Shown here piece by piece: positions 40,571 through 48,839 of a stretch of DNA of 64,000 bases (position 1 is its first letter; each line of letters begins with the position of its first letter). Location of the stretch: the NCBI GenBank assembly GCA_017557405.1, contig JAFYYV010000047.1, positions 23,378 through 87,377 of the forward strand, in the 5' to 3' direction. The stretch is from Prevotella sp. Its GTDB lineage: Bacteria > Bacteroidota > Bacteroidia > Bacteroidales > Bacteroidaceae. Position numbers and translations under genes: made by a program. Below the pieces are notes generated by a model that was not told the origin of the DNA, did not search any database, and saw only the letters and a list, made by a program, of their open reading frames with translations.

Positions 40571-41851
40571 TCAATCTAAGTCAATAAAGGGAGAACCTAA
40601 TTCTGGTTTTGCACCTAATCTTCCTATCCTATATGAATTGTATAAAGACAGGTTTTTGTGTAATCCATATGAATCTGCTCGTGAGTATACTGAAGAAGCA
40701 GTATCATAATCTTTCTCTACAAACCATACTAAGTCACGATGTTCGTTCAACAAATCTTCAGCAAGTAAAGCTGTTTCTTGGCTTGTGAATACCAATTGTG
40801 ATTTATCTGAATTGTACAAGAAAACATTCAAGAAGTATAACACCAAATCGTAATGCATATCTTCATCTAATTCATCTAACAAGTATATATGATTGCCTGT
40901 TATCAAATCATATAAAAAATGCAACGATTTAATGTATTGTATTGTACCCATAGACTGAAGTCGTCTTGGTATTTCGAAATTACCATTTTTAGATTTATTA
41001 GTAAAGACAATATCTTCTTCCGCTTCTTCCATTAGTTTCTTTTTCAATGCCTCGGGTATAGTTGCATCTTCAAGAATTATTTTTTTCATCTTTGGAGGAA
41101 TATTCCTTTGGGATATAACTGGTCGAAAGTCAGATATATTCAAGTCAGCTTTCTTAAGCATTATTTGATAAAACTTCTTTCGTTTTTCATCATTAAACAC
41201 ATCTTTCAATTCCTCAACCATATTATTTTTGTTGTCACCACCAATATCATGGACATGATCTTCAATCCATTTAAAAAAGTCTGCTATAGGCTGAATATCC
41301 TCTTTAAAAGACACCTTTCTATATGTAGATAGAACTGAATGATTATTTAGGGTGTTTTCTTTCAGAGTCTTTTGAGTTTCCGCTTTGATTTTCAAACTAT
41401 CACCAAATTTAATATTGGCTTGAATTCCCTCTCCTTTAAAATACCTCTCATAAAATAAAGCCTTTGAACCATTAGGATAATAATATAGAGCCTCCTTTAT
41501 TATATATTCTGCAACATACTCCACATCGTAATCATAACGGACTGAGTTTGCATATAAAGTTATATGCATTTTCGTCGACTTTTCTTTTGTCAATTCAAAA
41601 GGAGGTAAAGATGACACCTTATCTCCTATATCTGTATGTGAGGTAAAAAGAATATCAAATATATTCTGAATTGCCAAAAGCATATTAGATTTTCCAGATG
41701 CATTTGCTCCATATAAAATCCCAAACTTATTAAGAAATATTCCTGGGGATATTTCAACATTTATAAAATCATCAGCAACTTTTGAGACAAAACTCACACT
41801 TTGCCTATTACAAATTGAGAGATAATTCTCCACCCAAAAATCCCTTATCAT
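40571..41851 (-). CDS. AAA ATPase of an AbiL/RloA-like system
   Basis: A 426-residue SMC/OLD-like ATPase. Walker A GANASGKSN (48-56) follows the N-terminal strand FGILY; the middle is a coiled, charged region; the C-terminal lobe has SMGTIQYIKSLHFLYDL (signature-like) and Walker B HIYLLDELDEDMH with the catalytic Glu/Asp, then LVFTSQETALL as the D/H-loop region. This is the architecture of AbiLi, AriA and similar defence ATPases (AAA_15/21). First gene of the minus-strand operon with a strong promoter. Together with RloB it should sense infection and activate the toxic partner; this is by analogy. Confidence 0.8.
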   Translation of the reverse strand: MIRDFWVENYLSICNRQSVSFVSKVADDFINVEISPGIFLNKFGILYGANASGKSNMLLAIQNIFDILFTSHTDIGDKVSSLPPFELTKEKSTKMHITLYANSVRYDYDVEYVAEYIIKEALYYYPNGSKALFYERYFKGEGIQANIKFGDSLKIKAETQKTLKENTLNNHSVLSTYRKVSFKEDIQPIADFFKWIEDHVHDIGGDNKNNMVEELKDVFNDEKRKKFYQIMLKKADLNISDFRPVISQRNIPPKMKKIILEDATIPEALKKKLMEEAEEDIVFTNKSKNGNFEIPRRLQSMGTIQYIKSLHFLYDLITGNHIYLLDELDEDMHYDLVLYFLNVFLYNSDKSQLVFTSQETALLAEDLLNEHRDLVWFVEKDYDTASSVYSRADSYGLHKNLSLYNSYRIGRLGAKPELGSPFIDLD

Positions 41852-41895
41852 ACACCAATTTATTAGAAATTTATCGATAATTCGTATAAACGCTA

Positions 41896-41926
41896 CAAAA
41901 TTAGAACAAATTTTCCTCTTTTACAA
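41896..41926 (-). promoter_or_regulatory. promoter of the ATPase/RloB operon
   Basis: Minus strand: CTTG with TTG at 41924-41926, 20 nt, TAATTTTG (41896-41903): perfect consensus. The leader is about 40 nt. Confidence 0.7.
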
Positions 41927-41994
41927 GAATTGTGGTATATTATTATACATTATTAATATTTTGGCTCTATTTGTGATGATAGCGGACTTCTTTC

Positions 41995-42099
41995 CTCCTG
42001 TCAATCTTCTTTCACATCACCGAGGTCAACCCCGTTGAACTGGCTGTATAGAAAAAGGTGAACAACGCTCCTGCATTCGTCAAATATATGTACACCCAA
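41995..42099 (+). pseudogene. remnant of a nifJ-like gene
   Basis: In one plus-strand frame: LLSIFFHITEVNPVELAV, stop, KKVNNAPAFVKYMYTQ. Intact nifJ in this window has QSAFFRITGVIPVELAVEQ and, about 60 residues later, DDAPAFVKELV. So two separated pieces of a PFOR-like gene are joined by a deletion and interrupted by a stop. It lies in the 265-bp gap between the ATPase promoter and the nuclease gene, the likely edge of an insertion. Confidence 0.6.
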
Positions 42100-42116
42100 A
42101 CTTTTTCTATTAGCAT

Positions 42117-43421
42117 CTATTTCTGAATCTTTCTCAACCTTGAAGATATTGCCCCTTGATTCCGTCCAAATATCTCGCAAAGTTCGGTAATGCTTTTGCC
42201 TGAGACAGACAATTGAAGAAGTCTGTCGTCATCCTCTTTCGTCCATGGTCGGTAAGCATTCGGATATTGTGCACGCTTCTCTTCTATGGTGTATGCCTTC
42301 TGTTGCTTAGAGTCGTCTATAGAAATGAAGTCTGTGATACAAAATGGAGTCTCTGTTGATGGCCTGAGGAATTCTACAATAGACTTTGCATGAGACAGAA
42401 CTGAGGGTATTTCGGACAGAGGAATGTTGTACAGTAATTCTGGATTAGAGGGTTCGCCCCCTACTCCCAAAATAATAAAGACTGGGATGTTTCTATCTGT
42501 TGAGAACTGCCGATAAATAACTATTTTGTCATTAGAGAATAAGTCTTTCTCTATATCAGGTAGTAGTTTCTCTCGCCACTTGCATTCGACAGCAAATCCT
42601 TTTCCTTGATAGTCGAAAACAAAATCTGGATGACGATTGCTTTCGGGACAGATGATGCCAAGCGGACGACTGGTGCTCACCGTCGTCTTATCCCCCTGCC
42701 ACTCTTTCAAGATGAAGCCGTCTTTCTCGTGGAGACTGAACAACTCCAACACATAGTCCTCGAACTCGCGACCTTTCAAGACATCTTCTGGAAGTGTGAT
42801 GGAACGGATGCGTGCATAGATAGCCGAATAGGAGCGATGCAACTGTTTATGAATGGCATGGATGCCCATATCTGCATAATACATTCGCAGAAGCACCTTG
42901 TCCTGCGCCACCGTCCAACGTTCACGCTTGGTCTCTGGCTCTGCAGCCAACAAAACTGCTTTGTCATTTATAAGATTTCTGACATCAGTTCTTCCTGCTA
43001 ATATAGAAAACACGCTACCGTTCTTGTTGACATAGCCACAGACAACATACTGGCAGAGCGAAAGGACATATTCGTTCCTCAGCCTTGGCGTCTGTCCCTT
43101 GCCTCGTGACTCATTGCGTTTTAGCACAACAATAAGCATTCGGTTTTCTTTCAAAGCCTGTTCAACTTGAATGTTATTCACATCTGTGAAACGGTTCATT
43201 ACAAACAAGATGGTCGGAATCCTGGCAACCAGCAAAGCTTTTAAAACTTCCTCCTCCATCTCAGTAGAATTGAAACAGACAACACAATCATGTTCCGACA
43301 GGCTGTCCGTCCATTGGAACACTTGCCCGTACATTTCAATTGGTGTCCGCCTAGAGCATAGAAATAGCGTTTTCGTCCTTTTCAGTAGTTCTGCATTGCC
43401 TATTTGTTCTACCGTTCGCAT
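42117..43421 (-). CDS. DprA-like / PD-(D/E)XK nuclease fusion with two SANT-like domains
   Basis: A 434-residue protein of unusual build. Residues about 10-140 resemble the Rossmann fold of DprA/SMF (LFLCSRRTPIEMYGQ, then ARIPTILFVMNRF and MLIVVLKRNESRG). Residues about 165-208 form a Myb/SANT-like three-helix unit (RERWTVAQDKVLLRMYYADM). Residues about 215-320 are a PD-(D/E)XK nuclease: Glu in GREFEDYVLEL, Asp266 in HPDFVFD and E279-C-K281. Residues about 390-434 are a second SANT-like unit (YRPWTKEDDDRLLQLS). It should bind and cut DNA. It stands alone behind its own promoter. Likely a restriction or defence nuclease, but the substrate is not known. Confidence 0.75.
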   Translation of the reverse strand: MRTVEQIGNAELLKRTKTLFLCSRRTPIEMYGQVFQWTDSLSEHDCVVCFNSTEMEEEVLKALLVARIPTILFVMNRFTDVNNIQVEQALKENRMLIVVLKRNESRGKGQTPRLRNEYVLSLCQYVVCGYVNKNGSVFSILAGRTDVRNLINDKAVLLAAEPETKRERWTVAQDKVLLRMYYADMGIHAIHKQLHRSYSAIYARIRSITLPEDVLKGREFEDYVLELFSLHEKDGFILKEWQGDKTTVSTSRPLGIICPESNRHPDFVFDYQGKGFAVECKWREKLLPDIEKDLFSNDKIVIYRQFSTDRNIPVFIILGVGGEPSNPELLYNIPLSEIPSVLSHAKSIVEFLRPSTETPFCITDFISIDDSKQQKAYTIEEKRAQYPNAYRPWTKEDDDRLLQLSVSGKSITELCEIFGRNQGAISSRLRKIQK

Positions 43422-43445
43422 TTTGATAAATATGTTTTATGTACG

Positions 43446-43453
43446 CAAAATTA
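43446..43453 (-). promoter_or_regulatory. putative -7 box of the nuclease gene
   Basis: Minus strand TAATTTTG, full match, 24 bp upstream of the start. At -33 there is TTCG rather than TTTG. Confidence 0.45.
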
Positions 43454-43555
43454 GTAATTCTTTTGCATATTGACGAATAATCGAAGGATAATTCGTATCT
43501 TTACGAGATAAATCTCGCGAAAATACTTCCGCTCGGCAAAAAAAGAATAAATTCT

Positions 43556-43586
43556 TTTGTTTTGCACTCGCTTAATCGTACCTTTG
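43556..43586 (+). promoter_or_regulatory. plus-strand promoter of a very short transcript
   Basis: TTTG (TTG at 43557-43559), 19 nt, TACCTTTG (43579-43586): perfect boxes and spacing, pointing away from the nuclease gene and towards a terminator only 20 bp downstream. Confidence 0.65.
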
Positions 43587-43592
43587 CACACA

Positions 43593-43642
43593 CAAATTCA
43601 ATAAGAACGCCTGATAAATGAAAGTCTGTCGGGCGTTTTTTT
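43593..43642 (+). ncRNA. candidate ~50-nt small RNA ending in a terminator
   Basis: The predicted start (about 43593) and the end of the T-run (43642) delimit a 50-nt transcript that contains little besides a terminator hairpin: AACGCCTGA (43606-43614) pairs with TCGGGCGTT (43629-43637), one G-U, followed by seven T. No start codon with an open frame of any length fits inside. Downstream on this strand lies only the antisense of the methyltransferase gene. It could be a small RNA, or the remains of a promoter and attenuator whose gene was lost. Confidence 0.45.
43606..43642 (+). terminator. strong terminator in the 43.6-kb gap
   Basis: 9-bp stem with one G-U pair, 14-base loop and TTTTTTT. 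The T-run is on the plus strand, so it does not serve the minus-strand methyltransferase gene. Confidence 0.75.
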
Positions 43643-43730
43643 GTTGTCATTTCCAAGTCGTGGGACAATTGTCCTACGCGTTTGTTAGATGCCACATGTG
43701 ACACGGTCAAAGGATAACTATGACGAAGAA

Positions 43731-44534
43731 CTATTGTTGTCTTTGTCTGACGGCTTCGAAAAGAAGGATGGCTGCTGAAACCGAGACGTTGAGCGAATCG
43801 AGTCGACCAAGCATGGGGATGCGAATGTGCGCGGTTGCAGCCTCGCGCCATTGCTGAGTCAACCCTGTTGATTCCGTTCCCATCACAATGGCTGTGGGGC
43901 CTGTCATGGGCGTATTATAATATAAGTTGGAATCTTGCAACTGAGCAGTCAGGATGCTGATGCCTTGACGTTGGAGAAAAGCGATGCACTCTTCTGATGT
44001 GCAAGACACAGTAGGCACTGTGAAGATAGCACCAATAGACGAGCGGATAAGGTTGGGGTTGAAAAGGTCGGTCAATGGGTCGCAAACGATGACAGCATCT
44101 GCCTTCGCTGCATCAGCTGAGCGGAGGACAGCCCCCAAGTTGCCAGGCTTCTCAACACTCTCAAGCACCACCAACAAAGGATTCTCTGGCAAATGTAAAT
44201 CTTCCAATGCCAGTTTCCTACTCTTCACCGTAGCCACAATGCCTTCTGTTGTACCACGATAGGCAATTCGCTCGTAAAGTGTAGGAGAGACTTGGAAAAC
44301 ATGGCTCTCCCCCACTATTTCCGACATCTCTGCAAGCACCTTCTCTCCAGCATCCATCAATTCAGGGCATATATACACCTCGTTCAATTGGAAGCCGGCC
44401 TCCAAGCAATGCTCCAATTCACGACGTCCCTCCACCACGAAGAGACCTTCGCTTTTGCGCAAGGCTGATTTCTGTTGCAAAGCCGTCAGATGCTTGATGT
44501 GCGCGTTTTGTGTGCTTGTTATCAATAGAGCCAT
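43731..44534 (-). CDS. TrmH/SpoU-family RNA 2'-O-methyltransferase
   Basis: A 267-residue RNA ribose methyltransferase with the SPOUT knot. N-terminal substrate-binding domain (SALRKSEGLFVVEGRRELEH, about 21-40), then motif 1 LESVEKPGNLGAVLRSADAA (about 125-144), motif 2 IVMGTESTGL (about 216-225) and motif 3 IPMLGRLDSLNVSVSAAILL (about 239-258). The target (23S rRNA or tRNA) is not decided. Start at 44534 has GGA just upstream; a TTG start at 44570 would overlap rnfA. Last gene of the Rnf operon, 32 bp after rnfA. Confidence 0.9.
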   Translation of the reverse strand: MALLITSTQNAHIKHLTALQQKSALRKSEGLFVVEGRRELEHCLEAGFQLNEVYICPELMDAGEKVLAEMSEIVGESHVFQVSPTLYERIAYRGTTEGIVATVKSRKLALEDLHLPENPLLVVLESVEKPGNLGAVLRSADAAKADAVIVCDPLTDLFNPNLIRSSIGAIFTVPTVSCTSEECIAFLQRQGISILTAQLQDSNLYYNTPMTGPTAIVMGTESTGLTQQWREAATAHIRIPMLGRLDSLNVSVSAAILLFEAVRQRQQ

Positions 44535-44566
44535 TCCTATCAATTTGTTATTTGAAATAATTGAAC

Positions 44567-45169
44567 TCAATCAAGGCCAAAGAGGGTTCGAAGTCCGCCA
44601 TCTACACCGCTGAAGCCCATGAACGCCAACGAAAGAAGACCAGCCGTGACCAACACGATGGCCACTCCGCGCATACCTTTGGGAATGTCGGCTAGTTCCA
44701 TCTGCTCACGCAATCCAGCGAAGACCACAAGTGCGAGTGCAAAACCGATGGCGGTTGAGAGCGCATATACAACACTCTGAAGAAGGTTGAAGTCTTTTTG
44801 AATGACCAAGATGGCCACACCGAGCACGGCGCAATTGGTGGTGATCAATGGGAGGAAGATTCCCAATGCCTGATAGAGGGCCGGCGAGACTTTCTTCAAG
44901 ATGATTTCAACCATCTGCACCAACGATGCAATGACGAGAATGAAGGCCAATGTCTGCAAGTATTGCAACCCCAGCGGATTGAGCACATACATCTGGATGA
45001 GCCATGTAACGATGGTGGCCAATGTCATCACGAACGCCACAGCAGCACCCATACCCAGCGAGGTGTCCACTTTCTTGGAAACGCCAAGGAACGGGCAGAT
45101 TCCCAGGAATTGTGACAGAATGATATTGTTGACAAATATCGCTGAAATGAAAATCAGTATGTATTCCAT
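44567..45169 (-). CDS. rnfA: Rnf complex subunit RnfA
   Basis: A 200-residue inner-membrane protein with six helices. The N-terminus [20 protein letters not shown] is the RnfA/NqrE signature, including the conserved cysteine, and [16 protein letters not shown] carries the second; these cysteines bind an iron-sulfur centre inside the membrane in the related NQR. The complex moves electrons from ferredoxin to NAD+ and pumps Na+ or H+. 36 bp downstream of rnfE. Confidence 0.95.
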   Translation of the reverse strand: MEYILIFISAIFVNNIILSQFLGICPFLGVSKKVDTSLGMGAAVAFVMTLATIVTWLIQMYVLNPLGLQYLQTLAFILVIASLVQMVEIILKKVSPALYQALGIFLPLITTNCAVLGVAILVIQKDFNLLQSVVYALSTAIGFALALVVFAGLREQMELADIPKGMRGVAIVLVTAGLLSLAFMGFSGVDGGLRTLFGLD

Positions 45170-45205
45170 ATCAATAATTCTTTATGATTGATGCTAATGA
45201 CTTTT

Positions 45206-45796
45206 TCAATTTTTGGAATTGCGAAGATTACCAATGAGAGCTGTCAGAAAACCCAACGAGATGAATGCTCCTGGAGGCAATACGAAGAGCAGGATGTTGG
45301 TGGTTTCAGGAAGCAAAGTCTCACCGAAAAGCGAACCAGCTCCCAACAACTCGCGAACCATACCCAAGAGTGTGAGCGCCATCGTGAAACCAAGTCCGAT
45401 TCCGATGCCATCGAAAACACTGGCCATTGGCGTGTTCTTGCAAGCATAGGCTTCGGCACGTCCGAGGATGATACAGTTCACCACAATAAGCGGGATGAAG
45501 ATTCCCAGGCTCTTGTCCACATTCGGCAGATAGGCTTTGATAACCATCTGCAGCACCGTTACAAATGCCGCAATGACCACCACGAAGACAGGAATGCGAA
45601 CCTTGTCGGGCGTAATGTTCTTGATGCATGAGATGACCAGGTTGGTGCAAATGAGCACGGCCATTGTAGCAAGCCCCATTGAAAGGCCGTTGTTGGCACT
45701 TGTGGTGGTGGCCAATGTGGGACACATACCGAGGAGCAACACAAATGTTGGGTTCTCCTTGATGATTCCGTTACTTAATACTTTGATGTAGTTCAT
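45206..45796 (-). CDS. rnfE: Rnf complex subunit RnfE
   Basis: A 196-residue integral membrane protein homologous to RnfA (NqrD type). Signature segments are PTFVLLLGMCPTLATTTSA (about 16-34) and IPLIVVNCIILGRAEAYA (about 96-113), each with the conserved cysteine. Six predicted helices. Pairs with RnfA to form the membrane iron-sulfur site. It starts 4 bp after rnfG. Confidence 0.95.
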   Translation of the reverse strand: MNYIKVLSNGIIKENPTFVLLLGMCPTLATTTSANNGLSMGLATMAVLICTNLVISCIKNITPDKVRIPVFVVVIAAFVTVLQMVIKAYLPNVDKSLGIFIPLIVVNCIILGRAEAYACKNTPMASVFDGIGIGLGFTMALTLLGMVRELLGAGSLFGETLLPETTNILLFVLPPGAFISLGFLTALIGNLRNSKN

Positions 45797-45800
45797 ATGT

Positions 45801-46430
45801 TTATCCCTCCTTCTTCACTTGTTGGGATGCACCTGTCTGGGCATCGGTTTCTTTCTGGGTGTATGCGTCATAAGCCTGATTGACAGCCTTGAGGAACGCA
45901 CGAGTAGTAATGGTGGAAGCAGTGATGGCATCAACGTCTCCCCCATCCTTCTTGACCACGAGAGGTTTCTGTGATGGGCTCTTTCCGATGATATCGCCCT
46001 TCTCTCCTTCCTGGAACCACTTGTCAGCTTTGGCGCCAAGTCCTGGAGTCTCAGCATGTTGGAGGATGGTATAACCTGTGATGTTTCCATCGGTATCGAA
46101 TCCAACGAGCACTTTGAGTTCGCCACCAAATCCCATCGTAGTGGATTCAATCGCCACTCCTAGGTCTTGCTTACGACTGTTTTGAGTCTTATGAACGATG
46201 AACGTGGCTTCCTTTCCATCAACCGTTTTATGAATAGTATCGTTGGCGACAACAGTGAGTTTTTCGCCTCCCATAACGGTTTTGATGCCTTCAGCCAAAG
46301 CTTTGTCAGCTTGCGCCTTGATAGGACCTTCTGTCACATGGTTCACCCACGCCAGCACACCACCCATAATGAGCGCCACCGCCACAAGCACCATGACCAT
46401 ATTCAAAAGAGATGATTCTATTTTCTTCAT
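45801..46430 (-). CDS. rnfG: Rnf complex subunit RnfG (covalent flavin)
   Basis: A 209-residue protein with one N-terminal transmembrane helix and an extracytoplasmic FMN-binding domain. The flavinylation motif is seen as DAITASTITTRAF (about 165-177), with FMN expected on the last Thr of STITT. It links RnfB/RnfD electron flow across the membrane face. The C-terminal tail is charged and Gln-rich (QKETDAQTGASQQVKKEG). 17 bp after rnfD. Confidence 0.93.
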   Translation of the reverse strand: MKKIESSLLNMVMVLVAVALIMGGVLAWVNHVTEGPIKAQADKALAEGIKTVMGGEKLTVVANDTIHKTVDGKEATFIVHKTQNSRKQDLGVAIESTTMGFGGELKVLVGFDTDGNITGYTILQHAETPGLGAKADKWFQEGEKGDIIGKSPSQKPLVVKKDGGDVDAITASTITTRAFLKAVNQAYDAYTQKETDAQTGASQQVKKEG

Positions 46431-46447
46431 GTCTTTTCCTCCTTTTC

Positions 46448-47449
46448 TTATTTTTCGGTTGGCACTTCACCAAATCGCTTGGGTTTGACATACGTGTTGA
46501 TGAGTGGTGTGAACGCATTCATGATGAGAATGGCGAACGACATACCTTCAGGATAACTACCCCAATTACGAATAACAACGGTTAGGAAACCGATGGCAAC
46601 ACCATAGATGAGTTGCCCTTGATGGGTCATCGGAGATGTTACATAATCGGTGGCCATGAAAATGGCGCCCAGCATCAATCCTCCGCTCAATATCACTTGG
46701 ATGGGGTTGGCATATACAGGACTTGTCAGATGCAACAATCCGCTAAACACGAACACGGTAGCGATGATGCTGACAGGAATGTGCCACGTGATGATCTTTT
46801 TCCAAAGCATGTAGCACAAGCCAATGATGAGTGCCAATGCACATACCTCACCAATGGTTCCTGCACCAAATCCATTGCTGACATTACCTAACAGCATCTC
46901 TAATGAACCTGGAAGTTCATCGAGCACCGAAGCATCTCCATTCTTGATGGCAGTTTTCATCAAGCTCAAAGGAGTTGCACCCGTTGTAGCATCGGTGTAT
47001 GCTCCCAATTGTCCTGTAACTGGCCACGAGGTCATTGCGGCAGGAAAACTGACCAGCAAGAAACAACGTCCCACCAAAGCGGGGTTGAATGGATTCTGTC
47101 CAAGTCCTCCGAATGTCATCTTTCCTACACCAATAGCGAAAAGCGCACCCAAGATAATCATCCAAATCGGGAAATTGCTTGGCAGGTTCATACCTAGCAG
47201 CAAACCCGTAAGGATGGCAGAACCATCGGTGAGCGAAGTGGCTTTCTTCAACATGTATTTTGTGATGGCCCACTCGAAGAACATGCAAGCGGCGACACTA
47301 CTTAAACAAACCACAACGGAACCTAATCCGAAATAAACGAACGACACGAGAAGCGCAGGTATAAGGGCGATAATCACGCCATACATGTTCTTCTCAACGC
47401 TATCGGTTCCGTGTGCGTGTGGTGATAGAGAAACGATTAACTTTCCCAT
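46448..47449 (-). CDS. rnfD: Rnf complex subunit RnfD
   Basis: A 333-residue membrane protein of the NqrB/RnfD family with eight to ten helices. The covalent-FMN motif is in TDATTGATPLSLMK (about 153-166), Thr of TGAT being the usual attachment residue. FGGLGQNPFNPALVGR (about 113-128) and ATDYVTSPMTHQG (about 283-295) are conserved family segments. 37 bp after rnfC. Confidence 0.95.
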   Translation of the reverse strand: MGKLIVSLSPHAHGTDSVEKNMYGVIIALIPALLVSFVYFGLGSVVVCLSSVAACMFFEWAITKYMLKKATSLTDGSAILTGLLLGMNLPSNFPIWMIILGALFAIGVGKMTFGGLGQNPFNPALVGRCFLLVSFPAAMTSWPVTGQLGAYTDATTGATPLSLMKTAIKNGDASVLDELPGSLEMLLGNVSNGFGAGTIGEVCALALIIGLCYMLWKKIITWHIPVSIIATVFVFSGLLHLTSPVYANPIQVILSGGLMLGAIFMATDYVTSPMTHQGQLIYGVAIGFLTVVIRNWGSYPEGMSFAILIMNAFTPLINTYVKPKRFGEVPTEK

Positions 47450-47486
47450 TTTTATCTATTTTATTTCTTTATTCGATTGATTACTC

Positions 47487-48839
47487 TCATTTCTTGGCAT
47501 TCCTTGCACGGATGATGTCCATCACAGCAGCCTTACCTTGAACGATATGGTCGAGTATGGGGCGATGAGACGGGCATGTGAACTGACACGAACCACATGC
47601 GATACACGATACTATCTCCTCCTGCTCGGCACGTTCGTACATCTGTTTTTCCGAAAGACTTGCCAGCAAATAAGGTTCAAGTCCCATCGGACATGCACTC
47701 ACACATTTGGCGCAACGAATGCAGGGATGAACTGGTTTGCGGTGAGCATCTTCATCTGAAAGAATAGTGACCGAATTGGTACCCTTGCAGATGGGTACAT
47801 CGGCCGACATCAATGCCTTTCCCATCATAGGACCACCAGCCAACAACTTGTTATCGCCCTCGGGAATTCCACCACACGCATCAATGAGATTGATCATCGG
47901 CGTACCCATGCGAACAAGGAAGTTTCCTGGATTAGCCAACCGCTTACCCGTTACAGTAGTATAGCGTTCGAAGAGAGGTTTGTTCTTCATAACTGCCTGA
48001 TATACAGCGAAAGCAGTACCAACGTTTTGAACAATCGCTCCAACGTTCACGGGAATGGCTGGCGGTGCAGGTACCTGACGTTGGATGACTGCATCCACCA
48101 ATTGTTTTTCACCACCTTGAGGATACTTCGTTTTCAAAGGAACGATTTCAATACGTGGGTCGTTGGCGGTCTTTTCTTCCAATAATCGAATGGCTTCTGG
48201 TTTGTTCTCCTCAATGCCAATATATCCTTTTTCCACCTTGGCAGCTTTCATCAACAGTTCCAATCCCACCAAAATCTCATCGGCATGTTCCATCATCAAA
48301 CGGTAGTCGGCCGTGATATAAGGTTCACACTCCACTCCATTGATGATGATGCACTCGGCTTTGGCTGTCGGTGGAGGGCAAAGTTTCACAAATGTAGGGA
48401 ATCCAGCACCACCCATACCGGTCACACCAGCGCGTTTCGCACGTTCTACAATCTCTTCGGGAGTGAGTTCTGGGTGAGCGGTAAGTGTCTCCAGTTTATC
48501 CGAACGATCGATACTCTCCTCCCACTCGTCTCCTTCCACATTGATGATGATGGCGGGGGTGCGATAACCAGTTGCATCGATGGCATTGTCTATCTTCAGT
48601 ACTGTTCCCGAAACAGATGAATAAATGGGTGCGGATACATAACCACCAGCTTCGGCAATCAATGTACCCACCTTCACCTTGTCGCCTTTCTCCACAACAG
48701 GTTTGGCAGGAGCACCAATGTGCTGTGATAATGGGAAAATGGCTTGTTGTGGCAATGGTGCCACTTTTGTGATCACATCCGAGGTCAATTTGTTCTCCTC
48801 GGGATGAACACCACCTATTTTAAACGTATGTAGTTTCAT
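47487..48839 (-). CDS. rnfC: Rnf complex subunit RnfC
   Basis: A 450-residue peripheral subunit starting MKLHTFKIGGVHPEENK. It has an N-terminal barrel-sandwich part, an NADH/FMN-binding Rossmann region (GMGGAGFPTFVKL, about 141-153; INGVECEPYITADYRLM) similar to NuoF, and two ferredoxin-type clusters near the C-terminus (CIRCAKCVSACP and CIACGSCQFTCP). It is the site of NAD+ reduction. The start is fixed by the ATGA overlap with rnfB; the open frame further upstream is rnfB antisense-like extension. Confidence 0.95.
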   Translation of the reverse strand: MKLHTFKIGGVHPEENKLTSDVITKVAPLPQQAIFPLSQHIGAPAKPVVEKGDKVKVGTLIAEAGGYVSAPIYSSVSGTVLKIDNAIDATGYRTPAIIINVEGDEWEESIDRSDKLETLTAHPELTPEEIVERAKRAGVTGMGGAGFPTFVKLCPPPTAKAECIIINGVECEPYITADYRLMMEHADEILVGLELLMKAAKVEKGYIGIEENKPEAIRLLEEKTANDPRIEIVPLKTKYPQGGEKQLVDAVIQRQVPAPPAIPVNVGAIVQNVGTAFAVYQAVMKNKPLFERYTTVTGKRLANPGNFLVRMGTPMINLIDACGGIPEGDNKLLAGGPMMGKALMSADVPICKGTNSVTILSDEDAHRKPVHPCIRCAKCVSACPMGLEPYLLASLSEKQMYERAEQEEIVSCIACGSCQFTCPSHRPILDHIVQGKAAVMDIIRARNAKK

